Assembly (NCBI GenBank): GCA_012295275.1
Contig: CM022667.1
Span: 1,006,443 to 1,070,442 of the forward strand
Length of the DNA stretch: 64,000 nt
Source: Chrysomallon squamiferum
Lineage: Eukaryota > Mollusca > Gastropoda > Neomphalida > Peltospiridae
Direction of reading: 5' to 3'
The notes beneath the pieces are model-generated. The model saw nothing but the letters and a program-made list of their open reading frames with translations, was not told the DNA's origin and did not search any database. Of the stretch, positions 46,696 through 59,559 are shown piece after piece. Made by a program: the position numbers and the translations under genes. Position 1 is the stretch's first letter; every line of letters begins with the position of its first letter.

Positions 46696-47059
46696 AACTT
46701 AAACGACTTCTATTGCTTTTGTAATCACTACTTGCCATCTGACAAACAGTATTAACATGATGAAGAAATAACACCCACTGTCTTCAGACATGAATTTGGT
46801 GTGTTTTTGTGGATGGCCATACACTGTTTAACTAAATGACATTTTAGCATTAAACACATTTATTCAATGTCATGTTAAAAACAATTATTGAAGAGTGACT
46901 ACTGTCTTGGATCTTTACAGAAATGATAAATTTCCATTGTCCTTGAGTTGTTCTCTGAGAATATTTTCTTTGGGGCATTAATAATAAAAAAATGAAAAAA
47001 AATGAAAAAAAATAAAAATATATATATATACTTCATATTAATTGTATTTCTTTTTCATA

Positions 47060-47093
<34 letters not shown>

Positions 47094-47568
47094 TTGCCAT
47101 ACACTTGATTCTTATCATAACATGCTTCTATTATAATTCCATTAATTCAGCTTGTGCATGAAATAGATTAATGCATCTGTTATTGATTTCCACAATTTAC
47201 TGCAAAACGTTTACTTAAAAAGTGCACTTTGTAAGACCTTCGTCAATTAACAGACATATCCATGTACTCAGTGACCAGGTAAAAAAATCTCTTCATGACA
47301 ATTAACGACTTGGCAATTACAGGTGTGTTTTCCTACCTGTGCAAAAAAGAGATGCAGCTGCAAGAAAAATATTTTAATTTTCTTCTTCATTCTGCGATTG
47401 AAGAATGATCAATAGCCATTTGCAGGAACTCACAGAATCATTGCCAGGATTCATCTTCACTGCTGTCTGCTGATTTTAAATCATCAGCAGATTAAACGGA
47501 TACTGAAAATACTGACTGTGTTGTATTTTTAACAAATCCAATTATACAGAGTATGTTAATGGTCTTTC
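46696..47568. other. Non-coding stretch with (ATT)n
   Basis: (ATT)n at 47058-47093. Otherwise unique A+T-rich sequence with no gene. Confidence 0.55.
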
Positions 47569-47623
47569 AAAAAAAAAAAAAAAAAAAAAAATAAAAATAT
47601 GAAGACTTCATTTATTGTATATA

Positions 47624-47654
<31 letters not shown>

Positions 47655-47760
47655 GTGTATGTGTGTGTGTATGTATGTATGTATGTATGTATGTATGTAT
47701 GTATGTATGTATGTATGTATGTATGTATGTATGTATGTATGTGTTAGTATGTGGGTGTGC
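47569..47760 (+). repeat. Poly-A, (TA)n and long (GTAT)n
   Basis: A23 at about 47569-47591, (TA)n near 47619-47632, then (GTAT)n with GTGTAT variants to 47741. The array is one of the longest GTAT tracts here. Confidence 0.95.
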
Positions 47761-48179
47761 TTAATGCAAAGTTCATATACAATATATATATAATATTGCA
47801 ATATCACTGTTAATTAAACCAAAGCTTAAAACAATATTAATTTTCTGAAATAGTTTTTTTATTGTTTATATATACTAATATATGATCCACACGGTAGTGC
47901 AAGAGTACTTTTTATTGACCACACAGACACTCCTGAATACAGTATTCATTTGCTGATATAGAATATATTCTATACCATTTCCATTCATAAAAAAAACTGC
48001 TTATAAATACAGTCTATTATAGTTAATGCTTAATACTGTGTTAATTTTCTGATGGAGTAAGCACTGTGTATTGTAATCTACACTACATGTAATATAATGG
48101 TTTATTGATGACTTTCCATAAAGATACAGCTTAATGGAATATTCATTTACTGATATAGTGTATATATATGATATGGGAT

Positions 48180-48214
<35 letters not shown>

Positions 48215-48428
48215 TGGTAAATGAATATATAATAAAATTGTTTACTGATAATCTTTGTTTGATGTTGTTAATTTTTTTTAATGTTTAGAGTCCATTCCTT
48301 GTATTACTAGCATGGGAGCTCATCAAACATGTGCAGACCTTTGTAACGTTTCTGATACTTACATACACAGATACAAACAGACTAAGACATACATGTGCAC
48401 AAACACCAACCAATCTATATAATCTTTT
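47761..48428. other. A+T-rich segment with palindromes and a foldback
   Basis: TATAGAATA and its exact reverse complement form an 18-bp palindrome at 47957-47974. ATATTCATTTAC (48139-48150) and GTAAATGAATAT (48217-48228) are perfect inverted repeats around a (TA)n-rich 66-nt loop. The phrase 'tattcatttactgatata' near 48140 also resembles 'tattcatttgctgatata' near 47943, so the block is partly duplicated. Confidence 0.65.
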
Positions 48429-48500
48429 CACACACACACACACACACACACATGCACTCACTCACACATTCACACAACAGACACACACTCAAACATACAA
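48429..48500 (+). repeat. CA-rich microsatellite
   Basis: (CA)n at 48429-48451, then CACTCACTCACA and further CA steps. Confidence 0.9.
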
Positions 48501-48509
48501 TATAAAAGT

Positions 48510-49020
48510 TAACTGAAAAAAAAATAAAAACTGATGTATGAAAAATTTTGATGGTATAAGTCATGCACTGAATCATATCTGATTGGAATGGGAAAAAATA
48601 GTAATAATATCTTATTAAAAACAAAAACAAACATATGTCATTTAGTCAGACATAAGGAGCTGATATAGAAAAATAAACTGCAATAATATTCTCTTAAAAA
48701 AAACATGAGCTATTCAGTGAAGTTAGAATGGGAAAAAAGTATTGTGATGTTCTACCTAAAAAATCAAAAATAAATATAAGTCATTCAGAGAGAGATACGA
48801 AACTGAAATGGAAAAATAAAATGTAATAATAATCTATTAAAATCAAAAACAAACATAAATCATTCAGCTGACTGAGATTAGAATTGGAGGAGAAGAAGGC
48901 AATGATAAATTTTAAAAACCAAAACAAACAGAAGCCATCCACTGCATCAAAATGATATTGGAATGGAAAATTACAGTAATGATGTTCTTCTATTAAAAAC
49001 AAAAACAAAAACAAAAAAAT
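48510..49020 (+). repeat. ~77-bp degenerate minisatellite
   Basis: 'tggaatgggaaaaa'-type starts lie near 48583, 48661, 48724, 48803, 48879 and 48958. Each is followed by 'aataat', 'ttctattaaaaacaaaaac', 'aaacata' and 'gtcattcag'. Spacing is 63-79 bp. About six to seven units. Confidence 0.8.
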
Positions 49021-49500
49021 AGTAATTTTTCTATAATATATCGATCCCATTGACCCGTTTTAATTCTGGAAGCAGTTGGCACCAAAGTCCAATATCAATG
49101 CTTTATCAATTTGAAGAGGGTAAATGCCTATTCGTTTTTGTCATTTTAAAAACACATTTCCCAACCAGCCACCAGAAAAGTGAAACTGACATGCATTTAT
49201 TACCAAGAAGAGAAGAAATTGTGCCAAGTCTTCGAGAGATGAGGAAATTGGGGACACACACACACACACACATGCGAATTAATGATTCCAAATGAGATTT
49301 TTGTCATGGTGACAACCAGGAATTCACACACACAGCTCCAAAGTACCCCAGGGAGAAATCCAATATGGCTGTCCCGTAGTTACCAAGTCGTTTTCAATAA
49401 ATGCAACCATTAATCACGACAAAATGAATTCTGACTTCAAGAAACTCTTACTTAGTGCTCGTAGCTTTGTCTGAATTTGCATAATTTTGCATAATTGATG
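49021..49500. promoter_or_regulatory. Candidate regulatory island with two octamer-like motifs
   Basis: Non-repetitive, balanced sequence broken only by a short (CA)n at 49255-49270. TTTGCATAAT occurs twice, at 49476-49485 and 49487-49496. The first is preceded by A, giving a perfect ATTTGCAT octamer (POU type). GAATTAATGATT, ATTAATCA and GTCATGGTGACAAC also occur. Two frames (81 and 61 codons) show no family. Regulatory role is inferred. Confidence 0.3.
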
Positions 49501-50254
49501 ATTTTTTAATTGTAAAGTCCATTTTGACTTGTTTCCTTTCCTTAATTATATATCATTTAGATTATCATTTTGTGTCCCTATTTTGTATTTACAAATCCCT
49601 TTTTGATATTTATTTAATTTTCCATCATTAATAATAAATAGTATTTTGATATTTTATATCAGTTCTGTTCCTGACTGTCAATTCCATTTCAATATTAATT
49701 TGATTTCTTTTCTTTTCTTTCTTTCTTTATTATCATTAATATTATTTATTTATTTATTCAACTAACTATTCAAAAGAAAAAAGAAAAAATAATTAGAATG
49801 ATAAAATGGAATGATAATGTTCCTATATAAATACAAAATAAAGAATATAAAAGAGAAGAAAATACATTATAATTTAATTCAAATTTTACTTTTCTTATTG
49901 TAAAAAGTACATCTATTTTATTTAAAAAAAAAAAATTTAAATTAAATGCAAAACAAAATTAAAACAAAATCATGTTTTATACATTAATTATTCTTCATGA
50001 CTTTCCTTATACTCAAAACTAAAAAAAAAACACAAAAAAAAAAAAAATCAAAATAAATAAATAAATAAATAAATAAAATTAAATAAATAATAAAATAAAA
50101 AAATATATAAATAAAATTCTCCATAACTCTTTTCTTTATATTCTTTTGATTTTAAAATATATTTCCTTTGTTATTTTATTTATCTTTATTCTCTTCTATT
50201 TTCTTTAATCAATAACTAGCTAGATCAGTTGTTAACAAGAAAAGAGAAAATAAA
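49501..50254. other. Very A+T-rich non-coding stretch
   Basis: T-rich then A-rich sequence with AAAT runs near 50055-50110. No gene or clear repeat unit until 50255. Confidence 0.55.
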
Positions 50255-50900
50255 GAAAAAGAAAATGAAAAGCTAAAACAAAATTGAGCAAAACCTTCAT
50301 TTTCCTTTTTAATAATTTTACTAGCTACATCTATTCTTAAAAAAAGAAAAAGAAAATGAAAAGCTAAAACAAAATCCACAAGAACATTTTCTTTTATATT
50401 TTTAAATATTTTTTACTCAGTTGTAAAAAAAAAAAAAAAAAGGTGAAAGAAAGAAAATGAAAAGCTAAAACAAAATTGAGCACAACCTTCATTTTTAATA
50501 ATTTTACTAGCTACATCAATTCTAAAAAAATTTTGAAAATAGAGAAAAATAAAGAAAATAAAGAAAAAGAAAATGAAAAGCTAAAATCAAAATCAAGCAT
50601 TCATAAATTTTCTTTATATTATCTTTTTTATGTAAACTGATAACAAAGTATATCATTAAAAACAAACCAAAAAAAATTGTAAAAAACAAAATCCAACATA
50701 AAACTCTTTTCTTTATATCAATTTTTTTCTTAATTATTATTATTTTTTTTTAAACTGATACCTAAATCAATTTTTTTTTTATTAAAAAAAAAAAAAAGGA
50801 AACAACAAAAAAAAAAAAAAAAAAGAAAGCAAAAGAAAGAAAAAAGAAGAAAATGAAAAGCTGAAAGAAAATCCAATGTAACCCTTTCTGTGATCACTGA
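50255..50900 (+). repeat. ~100-bp degenerate minisatellite
   Basis: 'gaaaatgaaaagctaaaaca' or a close variant starts near 50261, 50352, 50453, 50569 and 50849. It is followed by 'aaaattgagca' or 'aaaatcca', then 'ccttcatttt' and 'aattttactagctacatc'. The unit is 91-116 bp where adjacent, with one long gap containing A/T-run expansions. Confidence 0.75.
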
Positions 50901-50940
50901 GTTCATTTTACGAAAACCCTTTTGATTAACTGATGCCATC

Positions 50941-51380
50941 GTGTTTTTGCTTCGCTTGGCAGCTCGCGCAGGATGAAGACTGGTGACTTCGGTGTAATTA
51001 GAGATCAGGCTGGACCAGCATTGTAATGACAGGGATTCCAGCGGCTAATCAAACGTCTTGTTATCGATTCCCCACTCGTGTGTGTGTGTGTGTGTTTGTG
51101 TGTGTGTCGCCGTCTACCAAGAAGCTGCAGCCGTAGTCGAAGTCTCGTAGCAGTCGCATCCTCCTCGACCTCGGCGCAGGGGTGCTGTCGGGCTGATTGA
51201 TCCTGCACTGTCACTAGTGATTGTGATCTGGGCTTGTGAAACAAATCGCGGAGACAAGTGAAACGAGTGAAACAAGCGACGTGTAATTAAAGTGACACAG
51301 TTGACAGTGTTGACAGCCCAACTGTCTGTTTGGATGTCCGTCCTGCGACGTCAGGTTGAGTCATCTGTGTTATTATTCAT
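50941..51380. promoter_or_regulatory. CpG-rich island, candidate promoter/enhancer or 5' exon
   Basis: About 26 CpG dinucleotides lie between 50950 and 51355, against almost none per equal length nearby, and base composition is clearly more G+C-rich. Just upstream 'gtttttgcttcgcttggcag' (ending 50962) resembles a splice acceptor. Motifs include CGACGTCA at 51346-51353, a perfect AP-1 site TGAGTCA at 51357-51363 and TTGACAG twice at about 51300-51316. A TG tract lies at 51078-51106. No frame is convincing. Island seen; role inferred. Confidence 0.5.
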
Positions 51381-51417
51381 TTTGTTGCAATATACTGATT
51401 AATGGGATGCCTGCTTG

Positions 51418-51449
51418 TTTATTTATTTATTTATTTATTTATTTATTTT
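51418..51449 (+). repeat. (TTTA)n
   Basis: Seven to eight TTTA units. Confidence 0.95.
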
Positions 51450-51526
51450 ATCTATTCTTCCCAATCTGATCTAAAATCTCAAAAAAAAAATTATTCTATT
51501 TTTAAATACTGTTTCAAATTTTCACA

Positions 51527-51530
<4 letters not shown>

Positions 51531-51599
<69 letters not shown>
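51531..51599 (+). repeat. (GA)n microsatellite
   Basis: About 34 uninterrupted GA units. Confidence 0.98.
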
Positions 51600-51601
<2 letters not shown>

Positions 51602-51889
51602 CTATACAGTTTCTAATATTATTCTCTGTTATGACTAAAACCACAGTGTACTTTGTCTTACACTCTACCTCTAACCAACATGAAGGCAACCACTTTCCAC
51701 AAATCACTCACTTTTCTCTAAAACTCTGAATCCATTTATTCATTCAGCTGTTAACAGCCACTGGTGTCTTAATCCACAGTAAAATACCACGTTTGTTGCA
51801 TGTGAGATGAAGATAAATCCAGCACCATTATCATTAGAATGTTTATGTTTAATGAATTAAGAGATAATCTTTGGACTCGACTGGTTAAT
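51600..51889. other. Unique non-coding stretch
   Basis: Unremarkable sequence without frame or repeat. Confidence 0.5.
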
Positions 51890-52330
51890 GTTTCCTTGAA
51901 AAATAACATTAAAATTGTTTTATATTTTACATTTGTACAGTTCCTAGAAAAATAACATTCTTGATCTTTGTATTTTGTATTTTCACAGTGTGCTAGAAAA
52001 ACAACATTAAAAAATCTTATGATTTTACATTTTTACAATTATATTAAAGTCTTCACAGTTTTTGTTTTACAAATTTACAGAAGATAATATGAAACTAACC
52101 GTATCTTGAATTTTTACAATATTATTAAAATCATCAAGTTTGTTTTGTGTTTTTACATTTTTACAGTGATCTAGAATTTAACATAAAATTCCTTGCATTT
52201 TTACAATATTATTACTAATATTGTGCCCAGGAAAAGTAACATTAAAACCTTTGTATTTTACAATTTTTTATTACTTAAATTAAGAAAAATTTAAAATTTT
52301 CACACTTTCAACTGAAAAAAGATTTAGAAA
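51890..52330 (+). repeat. ~50-bp minisatellite, left array of an inverted pair
   Basis: 'ctagaaaaataacattaaaa' or variants occur near 51894, 51944, 51993, 52171 and 52227. Spacing is 49-56 bp where adjacent. They alternate with 'tttacatttttacag'. The core is the exact reverse complement of the core of the array at 53110-53475. Confidence 0.8.
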
Positions 52331-53109
52331 TCTGTTTATGCAGTTGTTGTTTTTCCCATTCCAACTTATGCAGGTGAGCTTAATGCTTTAAGGCTAGGTG
52401 AAAGACGATGGAGGGTGTCAAGTATGGGTCACTATCTGAGAGTAATTATATTAAGAATAACAATAATTGTATTTTGCCTGAAGTGCTTATATGAACTTTG
52501 AATGACATTTAAGAGTTTTTGAAAATTAATAATAATTATTATTAAAATAATGATAGCACTGGTGTCAAAACATCTGTCACACGATGGTATGAAATTATAA
52601 AAAGAAGATGCTTAAATATGAAAAAGTGAAGATGAAAAATTCTTCTGTTGTATGATGCTCTGAGACTGAGTCAAGAAAGCAGAAATTAAATATTAATTTG
52701 AGAACTGAAAGATATAGCAGAAAATATTATTTTTTTGTTCATTTGTTTTGTTTTTTCAAAAATAATAACAAAAAAAAAAAAAAAAATAAGATGTAACAAA
52801 ATTTTTGATTTACTATGTTCAACTCTAGCCCCACACATTTCCAAAAACAATAATTACAAATAATAAAAATAACAGAAATGATTTTGTTAGAAAAATAGTG
52901 AAATGTCTGGAATCTTAAAATCATTTGAAAAAATCTAAACAATTGTAAAAGATATTGCTATATTTTTTGTTATAAGTGGAATTTCATGTATTTCTAGTAA
53001 ATTTTTAAAAATTATTATTTTTATTACATATTTGATCAATGAAAACACAATAAATTAGTAATTATATCTATAATTCTTTTGCCATTATAAACTAAAAATG
53101 TTATGGACA
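52331..53109. other. Spacer between the inverted arrays
   Basis: A+T-rich unique sequence with an A tract at 52770-52787. It contains no recognisable gene and would form the loop if the two arrays paired in RNA. Confidence 0.5.
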
Positions 53110-53475
53110 AAGACAGATTAAATTTTATTTTTTCTAGCATATTGTGAATATATAAAACATGAAGATTTTAATGTTATTTTTCTAGACACATTAATTTTAA
53201 AAAAATTTTAAAAATTAATGTTATTATTCTAAACACAAAAAAAAAAAATAAAAATAAAAAGATTTTAATGTTATTTTTCTAGATTATATAAAAATGTAAA
53301 AACATGAATATTTGTTTTTTGTTATTTTTCTAGGCCATGAAATTATAAATTTCTTCAAAAAAATATTATAAAAATATAAATCATGAATAAATTTAATGTT
53401 ACATTTTTCTAGGATAATCGTAAATTTAAAACAGGAAGATGTTAGTGTAATATTTCTCTAAACAACAACAAAACC
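53110..53475 (-). repeat. ~50-bp minisatellite, right array of an inverted pair
   Basis: 'ttttaatgttatttttctag' or variants end near 53137, 53185, 53232, 53282, 53333, 53412 and 53460. Spacing is mostly 47-51 bp. Read on the minus strand they give 'ctagaaaaataacattaaaa', identical to the left array core, with similar 'atgttttata'-type linkers. Confidence 0.8.
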
Positions 53476-53959
53476 AAAATGAAAAACAAGAAATTATCAA
53501 AATACAGAGGTGATATGAGTACACCTTTGACATTAATGTCTAAATCAGAAAAAACAAACAACAACAACAACAACAACAACAACTCTACAGATGCCAGAAT
53601 AAGAAAATTAAAGTTTTACTGCTCACTAAAACCAATAAAAAAAAAAAAAAAAACAAGTCTGGAAGCAAAATCACCATAAAATTGACAAGATGACGTCTAT
53701 TTTCAGCAGAATAATCGCGTTCTTCCAACTGAAATGGCAATGAGTGTTAATTGCACTGCAAAAACCCAGTCCAATGTATTTAGTGCAATGTAGGAAGGAC
53801 GTGTTCACAATTATCACTGGGAGAAATTCACTTCAGCCAATTAGAAATTACACACAAGTATTTCGAGACACAGAATGTGACAATTATGACACATGTCAAT
53901 CGGAAACACTCGGATAATTTGTCTGACTGTTCGGTGAACCCAAACGTTTTACTTGATTA
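53476..53959. other. Non-coding stretch with (CAA)n
   Basis: (CAA)n at 53560-53583. 53690-53940 has more balanced composition. Frames of 60-66 codons match nothing. Confidence 0.5.
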
Positions 53960-54400
53960 TGTTTTGTTGGGGGAAAATGTTTTTATTTTTATTTTATTTT
54001 TTATTTTATTTTTATTTTATTTTTTTTTTTTGATTTTCTCTTTATTGTTAATTTTTTGAAAATTGAAAATAAAAATGTATTTTTTGTTTTGTTTCATTTA
54101 ATTTCTGCATAACATTTTTTTTTTTTTTTATTCTATCCTCTTTATTTTGTTTAATTTTTTAAAACTTTTTGTGGATCTCTTTTGTTTTTTCTTATTTTTT
54201 TTATTTTTCTCTTCTTTTCTTTTCTTCAACTTTAATTTTTTCATTCATTTAATTCTTTTCTTCCTTTGTTAATCTTTTGTTTCTTCCTTTAATTTTCGTT
54301 GTTTTTTTTTACTGCCTTCAGTTTTTCATTATCTTTTACTCTGTTTTTTTATCTCTTATACAACTTTTTTTTCTACATAATTTCTTTGTTCAGTAATTGA
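53960..54400 (+). repeat. T-rich (TTTTA/TTTTC) low-complexity tract
   Basis: About 440 bp dominated by T with TTTTA, TTTTATTTTT and TTTTC steps. Phe/Ile/Leu frames are artefacts. Confidence 0.8.
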
Positions 54401-55242
54401 AAATCAATGCACTGCACTTCCTTGAGGAATTAGCTATAAATTTTTAACACTTTTTGTTTCATAATGCAAAAATCCTAATTTTAAAACAACTCACGTAGAA
54501 ATGGTGTATAAATTACTTTTATCTGTCCACTTGACCAGAAGTTTATTTAATTTAGAAGAAAATTAATTTCTTATTATTTAATTCCTAGATAGTACTTTCT
54601 TAATTTAAAACAGTTTTACAGGTTATTTTCTTTGTAAAGTTTTATTTATATTCTTGAAGGAATTAACTATAAAAATGCATTATACGACAAAATAATGTAT
54701 TTAAGTGAAATTTCTAATTTGAAGTTTTTCTTTGATCATATAAAATTGGAATTTAAATTTTAAAATCACTTTTCAGTTATGCACTGGGAATTATTATGCA
54801 CACATCAAAAATCCCCAGCTAATTCCTATATCTTAATATCATGTAATTTCATTCTCCATATTACTGACAGTATTAAATTTTGAATGTTGTTTGTAAAGCA
54901 CAAAGATAATGTTAAATATATCACTATTTTACTATAATAGTTTTCACTTTAATGTCAACAGTCCCAATTCCTAATATTTGCCATTTTGTTTCTTTCTTGC
55001 TAACTTCCTCTTCTAATTAAGTGAACCAGTTTCAGCTTTGTTACTGATATTATCACAGTTCAGAAACCCACCAGCAGAGTAAAATAGGGTTTAATTTTTA
55101 GGTCTTCTGTGTTGAATACCTATGTTTCATCCATGTATTAAAAGTATGAAATTAAAAACAAAATTTGACATTAAGAAATAAAAAAATGCTAAAAAAAAGT
55201 CCCTTTAACAATGTTTACTAGAATTTACTAAAATTAATTAAG

Positions 55243-55244
<2 letters not shown>
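54401..55244. other. A+T-rich stretch, possible two-copy ~230-bp repeat
   Basis: 'cttgaggaattagctataaa' near 54421 resembles 'cttgaaggaattaactataa' near 54654, suggesting an old duplication. No gene. Confidence 0.4.
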
Positions 55245-55299
<55 letters not shown>

Positions 55300-55316
55300 T
55301 TCAATAATAATAATAA

Positions 55317-55347
<31 letters not shown>

Positions 55348-55349
55348 AA
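55245..55349 (+). repeat. (AAT)n switching to (AAG)n
   Basis: (AAT)n, broken once by ACTTC, changes to (AAG)n at about 55318. Confidence 0.95.
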
Positions 55350-55989
55350 AACAACAGAGCTTTAAATTACTATTTATGTAATGTCCAGAAGAAAAAAAAA
55401 AGAGAGAGAGAAAAAAAGGTAATGTCTAAAGGTTATTCAGTAATACAAGCTGGTTCTTTTAAATTAAATATATCTCAATCACAACTTCACACTGACAGTT
55501 GTTCATTCTTTGTTTTTTTCTTTCTCTGAAGTCAAAGTGTTTTTAACAAGACATTTTTTTACTACTCCCATCTCTACTAACATGGATCATCAACACATCA
55601 GTAACACAATTTTGAAAGCATTTCCAATGTTTTGCTGGTTTTGTTTGTCTTTTCTTTTTCTTTCTTTTCTTTTTTATTTTTGTGTGGCAGTTTATACAGC
55701 TAAATACAAGAATCTTGTAAATTTTCGTTTCATAGAGACATTTTCGTACATAATTTTTACAATAAAAATGGATAAAAATGAATAATTCTTACCTTTATCA
55801 TGAAAACCTTCTAGCTTGTTCTGCTGTGTGTGTATTCTCCAAATGGGTAACTCACTCCAGTTGCATTTGTCTCTCAGGAATATTTAACATTTACAAATGA
55901 CTGTTTCTGAGTTTGATGGTGTCAGAAGCACACTGTCTACAAATAATTAAATTATAATCTGAACTTCAATATCTGCCTCTACATTGTCT
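55350..55989. other. A+T-rich non-coding stretch
   Basis: Unique sequence. A 91-codon frame at 55510-55785 is Phe/Ser/Leu-rich without a recognisable family, and I leave it uncalled. Confidence 0.45.
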
Positions 55990-56400
55990 GCAGTCATTTA
56001 CAAAGTTTTATTTTTTTTTTTTTTTTTTTTTTCAAACAATTTATTCCAATTGCAGTTTGTTGTAAAGAATATATTATTTTCAGCAGATGTCTAGAATATT
56101 ATATTTTCAAACTGCTGATATGTTGTAAGGAATATGTTATTTGGCAAGTAACTGTCCACAATAGTTTATTTCAGTTTGTGTGAGTTGTAAGGAAAATATT
56201 CTTTAATATTTGTTTCACTGTCTCATTTCCAACAAGCCACTGTTAGTTGTTCGAAAGACACTATTTGCAACAAGTTATCCAAACAAAACATTATTCCAGT
56301 TCCAACCGCACTCAGTCATTACAAACACATTATTTCCAAATCATTCTCCAGAATATTACAATCTCAAAAAAAAACTTCCCAAATTGAACCAATAAATCTT
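55990..56400 (+). repeat. ~64-bp degenerate minisatellite
   Basis: 'gttgtaaagaatat' or variants occur near 56059, 56123, 56187, 56249 and 56316 (spacing 64, 64, 62 and 67). They alternate with 'attatttccaa' or 'ccagaatatta' and 'cagttt' phrases. A T tract lies at 56009-56031. About five to six units. Confidence 0.7.
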
Positions 56401-57240
<840 letters not shown>

Positions 57241-57569
57241 CGACAGAGAGAAAGAGATTTTCAATTAGCTTGCAACAGGAAAATGTTACAAAATTCATAA
57301 ATCAGAGAAAAAAATAAAATAAAAGTGTACCTTTTACCTTACAAAATGTAATTTATTTAAATTAAGAAAAGTAAATTAATAAAAATAAAAACCCACGAAA
57401 AAGTAAGAAAAAAATAACAAAAATTTTCTTTTAGCTGACAGAAAGGTAAAAAAAAAAAAAATTATGAAAATTAAAATTCCTTGCCTTTTTGCTTACATAT
57501 AATTCATCTTTCAGATCTTTTCTCTCTCTCTCTCTCTTTTTTTTTTTTTTCAGTACAATTGCAACAATT
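57241..57569. other. A+T-rich non-coding stretch
   Basis: 'taccttttaccttaca' and 'ttccttgcctttttgcttaca' start a roughly repeated pattern; a CT tract lies at 57521-57537. No gene. Confidence 0.45.
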
Positions 57570-57960
57570 TATCTACAAGTGACAGCTTTCATAATATTTA
57601 TGACAGTTTCCAATATACACACGAGCCAAGCCGAACATTGCAAGAGTAAATAAAATATTATCTTTAACCTTCCTGCGAGAAACTGATTTGCCACTAAATA
57701 AGCCAACACCGCTGGTTCCTCCGAGTCTAATTATCACAGAGGAAACACAAAACAACGGAGAGATGTGTTTCCTCAGAAAACAGAAATGACTAATGTGGAA
57801 GAAAAAAAACCGAACCCTGGTGTACTGCCACATCAGTCTCCCACCCCTGGTGTGGTAGTGCAAGTTCACTCACTCCTTGTCAGAACGGTGAAATTCTTCC
57901 CCGCGACATTTCATCATAACCATAACACGTTACCCCGTGATGTATGGGGCTGACAAAAAC
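57570..57960. other. Balanced-composition island, candidate conserved non-coding DNA
   Basis: Non-repetitive, with scattered CpGs and two copies of 'cctggtgt' near 57817 and 57846. A 98-codon minus frame (57573-57869) and a 62-codon plus frame (57765-57953) overlap, and neither has a recognisable domain. Confidence 0.3.
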
Positions 57961-59559
57961 AATGTCAAAATAACGCAAGAGAATAGCATGTGAAGATGAA
58001 GGAGAATGAAAATTCATAAAACACCTGCACCCCCTTTTATTGATCGTTATCTAAAGATAAAGGAAATATTACCTGGAGAAAGAAAAAAAACAACAACGAT
58101 GACATAAAAAAAAAAAAAAAACACTCAATAACCGACATCGTCAGAATGTTTTAAGTGACGATTTTCGTTGTTTATATTTTTGCGTTAATGTAGTAAACAG
58201 ACATAATCAAAGTGGAAGCGATGTTTTCAAAACAACTAGGAAATGTGATTATAAAACTTTTAAACTCAGCACTCGACTGTCGACTCGAATCAAATTTGTC
58301 ATCCTGATTTACAATGTGTTTTGTTTTTCGGCTTTTTACGTTGTGTTTTTCTTTCTGACTCTGTTTTTGTTGTGGGTTTTCTTAAGGATTTTTTTTTTTT
58401 GCAGCAGTAGCGAAAGAAAATGCAAGGTTTTGGAAACACTAAAACCGATGATAATAAAAACAAATCCAAGAAAAATAAACCCATGTCTCTGTTAAATCAC
58501 CAACTTTGTAAATATTCCAAAATTCACAGATTTGGTTTAGTGTGGTTTAAAACTTAGTCAAATAACAAATTTAAAAAAAAAAAAAAACCTCTTTTGAACT
58601 ATAATCTAAGAACTTCAAATAAATATACAGATTTCACAGCAAAAATTCTAGGTTTTTTTTGTATAATTATACTTCTAAACAAAGTACTTGGAATCAAGAT
58701 AATTGATTTTGCATAAAAGTAAGAAAGGTCATAGTTTAAGGAAACACTCAACACCTTTTAATCTCCAGTAATAAAGCATCATGTAGCTAAAAAACCACAG
58801 ATCTGGAAAAGTCTACCATTGAAATAAATACATTCTACTTTTTCCTTTGTTTTTAAGCCCAGACTTTAAAATAAGCACAAATTAAGCACACTTATTTTCT
58901 TCAGGTACAGCGATTTTTCAGAAAATATGCTGATCAAGATAGCACTGGATAAACCTTCATCATGATGTTTATTCAACAACTTCAAATGGTTTCCTTTAAT
59001 GCTACAAATTCTTGAAAGAGGAAATGTGACGGATGAATCATAAACATTTTATTTTATTTTGTATATTTTTTTTTTGTGTGTTTTTTTTAACGTGTCCAAA
59101 TGGAACATAAATTTAAAAAAGTAATATTTTAGTTTCTCAAAGTTTTGTTTTAATCTTATCCCTCGGTGACACACATTTCACAAAATTAACCACCTCTTTC
59201 CGTTTTAATAACACTATACCGTGCAACATTAAAAAAAAAAAAAATAAAAGCACTAAAAAGAAATTCTTTAAAGATAAAGCAGGTGCCTCGGCAATAATAA
59301 CAGACAGAGGAGTGATGTGTTGGCAATACAGTGTTATTAGGGATGTGAAATTTTCAGTTTAATTCTTTCTATAAAGACAGAGCGATTGGTCAGGAAGACA
59401 ATAATAAAGAGGTGTAGATCAAAGAGGTGTAGATGAGTGTTGACAGATGAAAGACGCCCATCAGACACAGAGGATCTGTGGATCAGCTGTGAGCTTAAAG
59501 GTTGTTAGATGGTGGGATCATTCACTTAGTCCACCCATAAAAAGACATACAAACATACA
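57961..59559. other. Non-coding stretch
   Basis: A+T-rich unique sequence. 'aaagaggtgtagat' is duplicated at 59406-59434. No gene, RNA or element. Confidence 0.5.
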
